From a bacterium (GTDB taxonomy: Bacteria > Krumholzibacteriota > Krumholzibacteria > LZORAL124-64-63), in NCBI GenBank assembly GCA_003646045.1, contig QNDV01000166.1:1-5874 (forward strand): 5,874 nucleotides of DNA. The letters run 5' to 3'. The notes under the pieces were generated by a model, which saw only the letters and a program-made list of their open reading frames with translations, had not been told where the DNA came from and searched no databases. The position numbers and the translations under genes are program-made. How positions within the stretch are numbered: the stretch's first letter is position 1; every line of letters begins with the position of its first letter. Positions 1-5,811 of the stretch are shown here, piece by piece.

Positions 1-92
1 ACGAACTGGCGAACCATGGTCTGCACCGAGAGTTCGTCTTCGCTCAGCAGGCGCGAGACGTTGAAGAAGTCGACGCCCTGGTAAGGTTTCAT
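1..92 (-). CDS. Acyl-CoA dehydrogenase, N-terminal fragment (possibly glutaryl-CoA dehydrogenase-like)
   Basis: Only the first 30 codons are present; the gene runs off the left edge. The peptide starts MKPYQGVDFFNVSRLLSEDE and continues LSVQTMVRQF. This matches the opening of the acyl-CoA dehydrogenase N-terminal helical domain, where a phrase like 'LL(S/T)E(E/D)E...VR..VR.FV' forms the first helix. The spacing and the preceding 'DFFNV' stretch recall the glutaryl-CoA dehydrogenase-like branch, but 30 residues cannot settle the substrate. Family members are cytoplasmic FAD enzymes that make alpha,beta-unsaturated acyl-CoA and pass electrons to ETF. The start is supported by AAGGA about 10 nt upstream. 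The gene lies 22 nt downstream of the nifU-like gene on the same strand, so the two are probably cotranscribed. The catalytic glutamate and FAD-binding regions are outside the window. Confidence 0.72.
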   Translation of the reverse strand, partial: MKPYQGVDFFNVSRLLSEDELSVQTMVRQF

Positions 93-114
93 CGTCGTGG
101 TGTCCTTCGTTCAG

Positions 115-333
115 CTACAGCGACTCCACCGACTCCACCTCGGGTATCGCGGCCTTGAGTCGCTTCTCGATGCCTTGCTTGAGGGTCATCGTGCTCATGG
201 GGCAGTTGCCGCAGGCACCTTTCATGCGCACGGTGACCACACCGTCATTGAAGTCGATGAACTCCACATCGCCGCCATCGGCCTGCAGCGCCGGGCGAAT
301 GGTCTCCAGCACGGCCTTGATCCGGTCTTCCAT
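115..333 (-). CDS. NifU-like Fe-S cluster scaffold/carrier protein (stand-alone NifU C-terminal domain)
   Basis: A 72-residue cytoplasmic protein that consists of just the NifU C-terminal (Nfu) domain. Diagnostic features are the N-terminal helix MEDRIKAVLETIRPALQADG, the 'GGDVEFIDF' strand (residues 20-28), and 'KGACGNCPMSTMTLKQGIE' with the cluster-binding CxxC pair at C41 and C44. Nfu domains bind a [4Fe-4S] cluster, usually between two subunits, and deliver it to apo-proteins. Stand-alone proteins of about 70-80 residues are common. The frame is open further upstream to 411, but the ATG at 333 is preferred: AAGGA (341-345) lies 7 nt before it, and conservation begins exactly there. A further reason is that the upstream ATG at 411 would sit in the putative -35 element. 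It precedes the acyl-CoA dehydrogenase by 22 nt and diverges from the suhB-like gene. Cluster supply to neighbouring redox enzymes is inferred only. Confidence 0.93.
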   Translation of the reverse strand: MEDRIKAVLETIRPALQADGGDVEFIDFNDGVVTVRMKGACGNCPMSTMTLKQGIEKRLKAAIPEVESVESL

Positions 334-382
334 GATCGATTCCTTTCTCCGGCAAGCCAGCCGGTACAGATGCCATTGCCCC

Positions 383-411
383 ACGATTGGCCGCCGGCCG
401 ACTCGTGTCAA
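383..411 (-). promoter_or_regulatory. Candidate promoter for the nifU-like/acyl-CoA dehydrogenase pair
   Basis: Read on the minus strand, a perfect TTGACA lies at 411-406. It is followed after 17 nt by AATCGT (388-383), which matches the -10 consensus at only three of six positions. Transcription would begin near 376 and give a leader of about 43 nt. That leader contains a possible small hairpin, CCGGC/GCCGG at 349-353 and 360-364, just before the ribosome binding site. The -35 is convincing but the -10 is poor, so this is tentative. Confidence 0.3.
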
Positions 412-419
412 GCCTCCCC

Positions 420-448
420 TTGTCGACCCTGCTTCCTGCCCCTACAAT
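420..448 (+). promoter_or_regulatory. Predicted sigma70-type promoter of the suhB-cutA-nhaC operon
   Basis: TTGTCG (420-425, four of six to TTGACA) and TACAAT (443-448, five of six to TATAAT) are separated by exactly 17 nt. They sit in the only A+T-enriched stretch of the divergent intergenic region. A start point about 7 nt after the -10, near 455, would place the AAAAGGAG ribosome binding site (455-462) at the very 5' end of the mRNA, leaving a leader of only about 13 nt. The ATG at 447 overlaps the -10, which argues against it as the suhB start. Prediction by motif only. Confidence 0.55.
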
Positions 449-467
449 GCGTGCAAAAGGAGCAATC

Positions 468-1271
468 ATGACCTCACCGCTGCGTGAAGAACTGGAGGCG
501 GTGCGCGACCTGTCCATCGAGGCCGGCGCGTTCCTGCTGGAGAACTTTGGCCAGGCCGGCCGCATCGACCACAAGGGCGCCGTGGATCTGGTGACCGACG
601 TGGACCGGCGTAGCGAGGAGAGGCTGCTCGCAACCCTGTCCCGGCTCTTTCCCGAAGATACCATCGAGGCCGAGGAGGGCGGCGCCCAGAGCGGCAGCAG
701 CGGTCGTATCTGGTATGTGGACCCGCTGGACGGCACGACCAACTTCGTGCACCGCTACAGCCACTTCGCGGTCTCGATAGCCTGCTGTGACGCCGAGGGG
801 CCGCTGCTGGGCGCGGTGCACGCCCCGTACCTCGACGAACTCTACCTGGCGGCCCGCGGCCAGGGTGTGCGCCAGCTGCGACCGCGCGGTGGCGGCGAGC
901 GATCACTCAGCCGGCGGGAGCCGGTGGCTTTCACGGAGGCCCTGCTGGCCACGGGATTTTCCTACACGCGGGACGAGCGGATCGACCGTGTCTGCGAGTG
1001 GGTGCGGCGCTGCTTGCGAGGCGGTTGTCACGGGGTGCGGCGGGCCGGCAGCGCGGCCATTGATCTGGCCCACGTGGGCGCCGGCCGCCTCGACGGATTC
1101 TTCGAGCTGAGTCTGCGCCCCTGGGATGTGGCGGCCGGCACTCTGATCTGTCGCGAGACCGGCTGCCCGGTCACCGACCACTCGGGCGCGGAGCTGCCGC
1201 TGGTCTGCGAGGCTCTCGTTGCCGCGGCGCCCGAATTGCATGCGGCCTTGCTCGAACTGCTCGGGGAGTGA
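468..1271 (+). CDS. suhB: Inositol monophosphatase family protein, SuhB-like
   Basis: A 267-residue soluble protein of the inositol monophosphatase superfamily, Mg2+-dependent enzymes that hydrolyse inositol-1-phosphate and related phosphate monoesters. The metal-site residues are intact: E70 in 'IEAEEGG', motif A DPLDGTTN at 85-92 (D85, D88), and motif B 'WDVAAG' at 219-224 (D220). The stretch RRAGSAAIDLAHVGAGRLDG (191-210) followed by FFE is characteristic of SuhB-type members. Length is typical of the bacterial family. The frame is open from 387, but the ATG at 468 is chosen because AAAAGGAG (455-462) sits 5 nt before it and the family N-terminus aligns there. It is the first gene of a tight operon with cutA (3-nt gap) and nhaC. 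In E. coli, SuhB also binds NusA in rRNA antitermination; whether that applies here cannot be read from the sequence. Related phosphatases (histidinol phosphate, PAP) remain possible substrates. Confidence 0.92.
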   Translation: MTSPLREELEAVRDLSIEAGAFLLENFGQAGRIDHKGAVDLVTDVDRRSEERLLATLSRLFPEDTIEAEEGGAQSGSSGRIWYVDPLDGTTNFVHRYSHFAVSIACCDAEGPLLGAVHAPYLDELYLAARGQGVRQLRPRGGGERSLSRREPVAFTEALLATGFSYTRDERIDRVCEWVRRCLRGGCHGVRRAGSAAIDLAHVGAGRLDGFFELSLRPWDVAAGTLICRETGCPVTDHSGAELPLVCEALVAAAPELHAALLELLGE

Positions 1272-1274
1272 GCC

Positions 1275-1598
1275 GTGAAGCGCTGTCTGCACACAATCGA
1301 GACCACGCTGCAGACCGGGGCGGATGCCGATAAGATCGCTTGCTTGCTCGTGGAAGAATCTCTGGCTGTTTGCGCCCGCGTCGACAGCGGCGGCCGCTCG
1401 TGGTACCGCTGGCAAGGCGCCGTGACCCAGGACTCCGAGGTCACCTTACACCTCAAGGTCCGCGATGATAGGCTGGTGGCCTGCCGTGAAAGACTGGGCG
1501 CGGTGCATCCCTATGAGACGCCCATGATTCTGATCCGGCCCGTGGCCTGGGCTGCCCCCGACTACCTGGACTGGGCCTACGGGGAGGAAGGCGTTTGA
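1275..1598 (+). CDS. cutA: CutA divalent-cation tolerance protein
   Basis: A 107-residue protein of usual CutA length. The family pattern is clear: 'ADKIACLLVEESLAVCARV' (about residues 18-36, with the conserved cysteine at C33), YRWQG (44-48), the 'EVTLHLKV' strand (55-62), HPYETP (78-83) and YLDW (97-100). CutA forms a very stable trimer with a ferredoxin-like fold similar to PII signalling proteins. It was named for copper tolerance in E. coli, but its general role is still unclear. The start is GTG at 1275, preceded by GGGGAG (1263-1268) with 6-nt spacing; this Shine-Dalgarno overlaps the last codons of suhB. Only 3 nt separate the two genes, and the stop codon overlaps the nhaC TTG start, so translation is probably coupled. 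The assignment is secure; the link to metals is family knowledge only. Confidence 0.93.
   Translation: MKRCLHTIETTLQTGADADKIACLLVEESLAVCARVDSGGRSWYRWQGAVTQDSEVTLHLKVRDDRLVACRERLGAVHPYETPMILIRPVAWAAPDYLDWAYGEEGV
1581..1591 (+). promoter_or_regulatory. Ribosome binding site that fixes the nhaC TTG start
   Basis: The purine run GGGGAGGAAGG lies inside the last codons of cutA. Its GGAGG core (1583-1587) ends 7 nt before the TTG at 1595. The next in-frame ATG (1613) has no comparable motif at proper spacing and would remove the arginine of the signal peptide. This supports a TTG start overlapping the cutA stop codon as TTGA. Confidence 0.7.
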
Positions 1599-3496
1599 GG
1601 TTGTTCGGCGTCATGGTGCTGGGTCTGGTGTTACTCTCGTTGGGCAGTGCTCGCGCCGCGGAGTGGTCGTTGACGGCGCCGAGCGTGGTCCTGGAAATGA
1701 TTCCCTTCACGGTCACGGTGGATGGTCCGGAAGCCGGCTTCCCGGTGCTGGTGTCGGCAGGGGCGAGGGTCGACACGGTCGCGGTCGCCGGTCCGGTTGT
1801 CGACCTGCGGCTGACGGCGGGAGAAGTCATCCGGTTGGTCGCTGCGGATCGTCGAGAGATCGCCCGGTCCGAGCCTCGGATCCTGCCCGGATGGACCTCG
1901 GTGTTGCCGCCGCTGCTGGCCATCGTGCTGGCTCTCTTGACGCGACAGGTCCTGGTTTCTCTGGTGGCGGGTGCCTGGTTGGGCAGCCTGTTGCTGGTTG
2001 GCGGGAATCCCCTGACCGCGTTTCTGCGCCTGGGCGACCACTTCCTGGTGGACGCCCTATCCCAACCGGACCACGCCACCATCGTACTCTTCACCACCAT
2101 TCTGGGCGGCATGGTGGGCGTCATGGCCCGTGGTGGCCTCAGCGACGGCCTGGTGCAGGCTCTGGCCGGCCGGGTCGGTGGTCGGCGCGGCGGCCAGCTC
2201 GCCACCGCCGCCATGGGAACCATCATCTTCTTCGACGACTACGCCAACACCCTGCTGGTGGGCACCACCATGCGCCCGTTGACCGACCGTCTCCGCATCA
2301 GCCGCGAAAAGCTGGCCTATCTGGTGGACTCCACGGCGGCGCCGGTGACCACCCTGGCAGTGATCTCCACCTGGGTGGGGTTCGAGGTGGGATTGATCCA
2401 GGACGCACTGGTCGCCGTGGGCGACGAGTCCATGTCGGCGTACACCTTCTTTTTGCGCAGTCTGCCCTACGCGTTCTACCCCTGGCTGACTCTGCTCATG
2501 GTCTACCTCGTGGCGGGCACCGGGCGGGATTTTGGTCCCATGCGCGCGGCCGAGCAGCGGGCCCAGTCCACGGGGCAGCTCCTGCGGCCCGGCGCCAGCC
2601 CGGCTAGCGATACGCTGATCGGGAGCAATGACGATCACTCTGCCGCGACCGGTTCGCCACGAAAACCGGTCCCGCCTGCGTTGGGCTTGCTCCCGGTGGC
2701 GACGGTGCTGGCCGCCACGGCGGTGGGCCTGATCCTGGACGGACGCCAGACCGCCTTGGCCGCGGGCGTCAGCGATCCCGGGCTGCGCGAGATGATCGGC
2801 CAGGCCAATAGTTTTGCGGTCCTCATGTGGTCCTCCATGCTGGGCGCCCTGGTGGCTCTGGTCTTGACCGTGGGTGGGCGGCGTCTAGATCTGCGCAGCG
2901 CCATGGACGGTTTCACCGACGGCTGTCGGGCCATGCTCGTTGCGATCACCATCCTCGTTCTGGCCTGGAGCTTGAGTGCGGTCTGCGCTGAATTGTTCAC
3001 CGCGCCATTCCTGGTGGAGGCGTGCCGCGGGGTGCTGTCGGCCCGGCTGTTGCCGGCGGTGGTCTTTATCCTGGCCGCGGTGGTGAGCTTCGCAACCGGC
3101 ACGAGCTGGGGGACCATGGCCATCCTGCTGCCACTGGTCTTTCCCCTGGGGGCGCTCCTACCCGCGGCCGAGAACCTGGCCGGCGACCTCGGCCTGGGCA
3201 TCCACCTGGCGTCGGTGAGCGCGGTGCTCGCGGGCGCGGTCTTCGGCGATCATTGTTCGCCCATATCCGACACCACCATCATGTCGTCTCTGGCCAGCGG
3301 TAGCGACCACATCGATCACGTTCGGACCCAGTTACCCTATGCGGCCCTGGTGGGAGTGGTGGCGCTGGTCTGCGGGTACCTGCCCGTGGGCTGGGGGCTT
3401 GCGCCAGGTTGGGGTTTGTTGCTGGGGGCAATCCTGATCGTGGCGGCGATGGTGGTGCTGGGGCGGCGCCTCGTTCCGAGCGACTCTGGTCAATAG
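1595..3496 (+). CDS. nhaC: NhaC-family Na+/H+ antiporter with signal peptide and N-terminal periplasmic domain
   Basis: A 633-residue inner-membrane protein predicted to exchange Na+ for H+ and so help pH and sodium homeostasis. Residues 1-21 look like a cleavable signal peptide (R2, hydrophobic core, ARA|AEW). Residues 23-98 are soluble and rich in alternating hydrophobic residues, suggesting a beta-sandwich, Ig-like periplasmic domain. The membrane domain follows from about 102, with roughly twelve hydrophobic segments near 102-118, 119-136, 160-176, 202-223, 246-264, 287-308, 362-381, 405-426, 446-464, 483-523, 537-552, 581-599 and 605-623. Family hallmarks are 'FFDDYANTLLVGTTMRPLTD' (212-231), 'VDSTAAPVTTLAVISTW' (244-260), 'TGTSWGTM' (501-508) and 'GDHCSPISDTTIMSS' (551-565). 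A hydrophilic loop of about 50 residues (309-360) separates two membrane halves. The TTG start overlaps the cutA stop by 4 nt. The exact cation is inferred from family. Confidence 0.88.
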   Translation: MRLFGVMVLGLVLLSLGSARAAEWSLTAPSVVLEMIPFTVTVDGPEAGFPVLVSAGARVDTVAVAGPVVDLRLTAGEVIRLVAADRREIARSEPRILPGWTSVLPPLLAIVLALLTRQVLVSLVAGAWLGSLLLVGGNPLTAFLRLGDHFLVDALSQPDHATIVLFTTILGGMVGVMARGGLSDGLVQALAGRVGGRRGGQLATAAMGTIIFFDDYANTLLVGTTMRPLTDRLRISREKLAYLVDSTAAPVTTLAVISTWVGFEVGLIQDALVAVGDESMSAYTFFLRSLPYAFYPWLTLLMVYLVAGTGRDFGPMRAAEQRAQSTGQLLRPGASPASDTLIGSNDDHSAATGSPRKPVPPALGLLPVATVLAATAVGLILDGRQTALAAGVSDPGLREMIGQANSFAVLMWSSMLGALVALVLTVGGRRLDLRSAMDGFTDGCRAMLVAITILVLAWSLSAVCAELFTAPFLVEACRGVLSARLLPAVVFILAAVVSFATGTSWGTMAILLPLVFPLGALLPAAENLAGDLGLGIHLASVSAVLAGAVFGDHCSPISDTTIMSSLASGSDHIDHVRTQLPYAALVGVVALVCGYLPVGWGLAPGWGLLLGAILIVAAMVVLGRRLVPSDSGQ

Positions 3497-3551
3497 CAGG
3501 CGCGAGTCGTAGTTTTATCGCGGTGATCGTCACGAAAGGAATCGAGGCAAC

Positions 3552-4334
3552 ATGCTACGCAGCGCGATCAGGCGGGAATCCGCCACTCTGATGGCCGGTG
3601 TCCTGATTCTGGTTGTCTTGATCACACCACTCTGTGGCTGCGGTGGTGGCGGCCGGGTGAGTTTTCATTACCCCGGCGAATCAATGATGTATCCCACTCT
3701 CGGCGAGGAGCCGCCTGCGCTGTTCGTGGAGTTCGTCAACGACCTGCGGCCCGACACTCAGCGAGGCGGAACGGGCGGTCTGGCCACTTATCGTTTTCCG
3801 TCAGACGTGAACTGGGACGCGTCGGTGGCGCAAGTATACTACCAGGCCCTGGTGCAGGACCTCACCCATACCGACCTGCTGCAGGTGGTGCCGCTGCGTT
3901 CCCAGGCCGACTACATCGTCGAGGTAGATCTCCAACATATGGGATGCAAGGTCACCCGAAGGGCAGCGGGTTATTTGCTGACCGGAGCCATGGGCGCCGC
4001 CCTCGGCTACGCGGTCAGCGGCGGCGGTGTCGGCGCAACGGCTGTCGGCGCCGTCCTTGGTATCGGCGCGATCCCCGTACCCACCCGCTTGCGCGCGGTG
4101 TGCGAGGTGCGGCTTCGGGTCTACGATACGAGCCACGAACCATTCTGGGAGCAGACCTGTCTTGGCGAGATCACCAAGGATGTCTGGGACGGTCTCACCT
4201 CGCGCAAGGACCAGCAGTGGGTCGACGAGTACCTCACCGTGGCCGTGAAGCGCTGCAATGCCTGCTTGCTGGGGCAACTTCGTCAGGCGCTGGTGGAAGC
4301 CGAAGGCGCGGCGGGGGCAGACGGGGAATCTTGA
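3552..4334 (+). CDS. Predicted glycine-zipper lipoprotein of unknown function
   Basis: I do not recognise the family. The 260-residue protein begins with basic residues and a hydrophobic segment (about 13-28) ending LCGC, so C30 is the likely lipidated cysteine; G31 follows, with no Asp retention signal. The body has a strand-like 'LFVEFVNDLRP' (57-67), a helix (91-104), 'ADYIVEVDLQHM' (119-130), a glycine-rich hydrophobic insert at 140-173 with three GxxxG steps (148/152, 157/161, 166/170), then 'LRAVCEVRLRVYD' (180-192) and a C-terminal helix. This order loosely recalls envelope lipoproteins with a TolB-N/CsgG-like alpha-beta fold, but that is inference. Five cysteines besides C30 are present, including CNAC at 235-238. 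GAGG (3544-3547) and AAAGGA (3535-3540) precede the ATG. It follows nhaC by 55 nt with no obvious terminator between them, so cotranscription is likely. Confidence 0.8.
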   Translation: MLRSAIRRESATLMAGVLILVVLITPLCGCGGGGRVSFHYPGESMMYPTLGEEPPALFVEFVNDLRPDTQRGGTGGLATYRFPSDVNWDASVAQVYYQALVQDLTHTDLLQVVPLRSQADYIVEVDLQHMGCKVTRRAAGYLLTGAMGAALGYAVSGGGVGATAVGAVLGIGAIPVPTRLRAVCEVRLRVYDTSHEPFWEQTCLGEITKDVWDGLTSRKDQQWVDEYLTVAVKRCNACLLGQLRQALVEAEGAAGADGES

Positions 4335-4344
4335 ACCCGGTTCA
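4332..4344. repeat. Small inverted repeat spanning the lipoprotein stop codon
   Basis: TGAACC at 4332-4337 and GGTTCA at 4339-4344 are perfect reverse complements around one central C. The left arm begins with the TGA stop of the lipoprotein gene. With so small a loop only the outer four or five pairs could form in RNA. It is the first of several dyads at the convergent junction. Confidence 0.5.
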
Positions 4345-4346
4345 CG

Positions 4347-4376
4347 ACGGGCCCGGCTCCTGGGAGCCGGGCCCGT
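4347..4376. terminator. Strong G+C-rich hairpin between convergent genes, likely bidirectional terminator or mRNA 3' stabiliser
   Basis: ACGGGCCCGGCTCC (4347-4360) is followed after TG by its exact reverse complement (4363-4376). In RNA this gives a perfect stem of about 13 pairs closed by a four-base loop. It lies 12 nt after the lipoprotein stop and 29 nt beyond the phoH stop, so it can serve transcripts from both sides. Neither strand has a T-run after the stem, so it is not a standard U-tract intrinsic terminator. It may act as an I-shaped hairpin, with Rho, or as a block to 3' exonucleases. Confidence 0.7.
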
Positions 4377-4378
4377 AA

Positions 4379-4413
4379 GCTTGCTCAAAGCACACGTGTG
4401 CTTGCTCAAAGCA
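4379..4413. repeat. Two-copy 14-nt direct repeat with 21-nt period at the phoH 3' end
   Basis: GCTTGCTCAAAGCA occurs at 4379-4392 and again at 4400-4413. The right copy contains the last codon and stop of phoH. The left copy lies exactly seven codons further, so its TGA (4387-4385 on the minus strand) is in frame and in the same CTT-TGA context. Each copy has a short internal dyad: TTGCT/AGCAA at 4402-4406 and 4410-4414 is perfect, and the other copy has four of five pairs. Confidence 0.7.
4388..4403. repeat. Perfect 16-bp palindrome AAGCACACGTGTGCTT
   Basis: The sequence at 4388-4403 equals its own reverse complement and sits between and partly inside the two direct repeats, 3 nt past the phoH stop. 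A palindrome with no loop is a poor RNA hairpin (only the outer six pairs would form) but a possible protein site or remnant of the short duplication that made the repeats. Confidence 0.6.
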
Positions 4414-5755
4414 ATTGCGCCGCCAGACTCGCCAGCTGGCTCCGCTCACTCTTGGCCAGCGTGATGTGCCCGTAGATCGACTGCTCGCGAAAACGTTCCA
4501 CCACGTATGTCAGACCATTGCTGCAGGCGTCGAGATACGGATTGTCGATCTGGTAGGCATCGCCGGTGAGCACCACCTTGGCGTCTTCGCCGGCCCGACT
4601 GATCACGGTCTTGACCTCGTGCGGCGTCAGGTTCTGGGCCTCGTCGATGATGATGAACAGCTTCGGCAGACTGCGACCACGAATGTAGGTCACCGCCTCC
4701 ATCTCCAGGATCCCGGTGTCGAAGAGGTAGTCGATCTTGTCGCTGCTCTGTTCCAGCTTGGGGTCGACCAGGTACTGGAGGTTGTCCATGATGGGCCCCA
4801 TCCAGCTCGCGAGTTTTTCATCCTTGGTTCCGGGAAGATAGCCGATGTCCTTGCCCAGGGGCATGATCGGCCGCGAGACCATGATGCGCCGGAACTTCTT
4901 CTCCTCGGCCACCATCTGCAGCCCCACCGCCAGCGCCAGCAGCGTCTTGCCGGTGCCGGCCTGGCCCAGCATGGTCACCAGCTGGATGTCCGGGCGCAGG
5001 AGCAGTTCGAGGGCGTATTGCTGTTGGAGGTTGCGTGCGCTCAGTCCCCACGGATGGGCGTCGCCGAACTGCAGGGGCTCGATCCGATTCGTGTCGGTAC
5101 GCCAGATGCCGCGGGCGGTCTTCTTGGGTCGGCTCGACGACTTGAGCAGAATACCCTCGTTGGGCCGCAGGTCGGCCTCGACAGTGATGGTCTCACCAGC
5201 GTAGAAGGCGTCGATCTCGGCGTCATCCACCTCGTGCTCCGACCAGCCGGTATAGAGCTCGTCGAAGTTGACCTTCTGATTGCGGAAGTCCTCGGCCTCG
5301 ATGCCCAGGGCGTCGGCCTTGCAGCGCGCGTTGATGTCCTTGGAGATGAAGATGATCTCCTGGCCGAGCTGGCGCAGGGCCAGGGCGGCGGCCAGGATGC
5401 GGTTGTCGGGGACCGAGCGGTCCATCCCTTCGGGTAATTGCGAGGTGAAGCTGGAGACGAACACGTATAGCTTGCCGCCGGCCTCGAGGGGCACACCCTG
5501 GCTGAGCGAGCCGCCGTTTCGCAAACCATCGAGGGTCCGGGCCACGCGACGCGCGTTGCGGGCAAGCTCGTCGTTGCCGCGCTTGAAGCGATCGAGTTCC
5601 TCGAGCACGTCCACGGTTAGAATCACGTTGTGTTCGGAAAAGACGTGGAGCGCGTTGGCGTCGTGGAGCAGGACGTTGGTGTCCAGGAGGTAGGAGCGTC
5701 CTTCGATCTTGGGAATGGAGTCGATGCCCAGGGGGAATGCTGTCGCTGATGCCAT
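4406..5755 (-). CDS. phoH: PhoH family protein: PIN nuclease domain fused to PhoH P-loop ATPase (PhoH2/YlaK type)
   Basis: A 449-residue cytoplasmic protein with two domains. The N-terminal PIN domain (about 20-160) shows 'YLLDTNVLL' with D25, 'VLEELDRFK' with E52/E53, 'VPDNRILA' with D117, and 'ISKDINARCKA' with D140, the acidic set expected for a metal-dependent RNase. The C-terminal PhoH domain (about 235-449) has Walker A GQAGTGKT (264-271), 'VSRPIMPLGKDIGYLPGT' (293-310), Walker B FIIIDEAQN (367-375), 'VVLTGDAYQID' (394-404) and a closing SERS (436-439). Related PhoH2 proteins have been described as ATP-dependent RNA helicase/RNases; that activity is inferred here. Length and motifs are complete. 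The frame is open to 5830, but the ATG at 5755 follows AGGAGG, while the earlier ATGs lack such a motif and the one at 5830 falls inside the predicted promoter. No PhoAT-like antitoxin gene is apparent just upstream. Confidence 0.93.
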   Translation of the reverse strand: MASATAFPLGIDSIPKIEGRSYLLDTNVLLHDANALHVFSEHNVILTVDVLEELDRFKRGNDELARNARRVARTLDGLRNGGSLSQGVPLEAGGKLYVFVSSFTSQLPEGMDRSVPDNRILAAALALRQLGQEIIFISKDINARCKADALGIEAEDFRNQKVNFDELYTGWSEHEVDDAEIDAFYAGETITVEADLRPNEGILLKSSSRPKKTARGIWRTDTNRIEPLQFGDAHPWGLSARNLQQQYALELLLRPDIQLVTMLGQAGTGKTLLALAVGLQMVAEEKKFRRIMVSRPIMPLGKDIGYLPGTKDEKLASWMGPIMDNLQYLVDPKLEQSSDKIDYLFDTGILEMEAVTYIRGRSLPKLFIIIDEAQNLTPHEVKTVISRAGEDAKVVLTGDAYQIDNPYLDACSNGLTYVVERFREQSIYGHITLAKSERSQLASLAAQLL

Positions 5756-5759
5756 ACCG

Positions 5760-5765
5760 CCTCCT
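5760..5765 (-). promoter_or_regulatory. Ribosome binding site that decides the phoH start
   Basis: On the minus strand a full AGGAGG lies 4 nt before the ATG at 5755. The spacing is short but the match is complete. Neither the in-frame ATG at 5785 nor that at 5830 has a comparable motif. Confidence 0.75.
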
Positions 5766-5811
5766 ACGGTTGGAGCGAAATCCATTTCTGGTATCGGCAC
5801 TCGACCGTGGC

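Noticed and set aside
349..364. CCGGC/GCCGG hairpin in the nifU-like leader considered as a riboswitch or thermosensor
   Set aside because: Five G/C pairs in G+C-rich DNA are expected by chance, and no wider conserved fold is visible.
1453..2226. Minus-strand open frame of 257 codons opposite cutA/nhaC
   Set aside because: Composition is dominated by Arg, Pro, Ser and Thr with no motif; it opposes two well-supported genes.
1663..2607. Plus-strand open frame of 314 codons inside nhaC in another frame
   Set aside because: Gly/Arg/His-rich low-complexity translation without a motif; the NhaC frame carries all the family signatures.
3523..3533. Small dyad GTGA-TCG-TCAC before the lipoprotein gene
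   Set aside because: Only four base pairs per arm; too short to claim as an operator or terminator.
3497..3551. Search for a separate promoter or terminator between nhaC and the lipoprotein gene
   Set aside because: No hexamer pair with suitable spacing and no strong hairpin was found; the region holds mainly the ribosome binding site.
4415..5437. Long plus-strand open frame (340 codons) opposite phoH
   Set aside because: It lies wholly antisense to a PhoH gene with complete PIN and Walker motifs, shows no recognisable domain, and is the usual by-product of G+C-rich codon bias.
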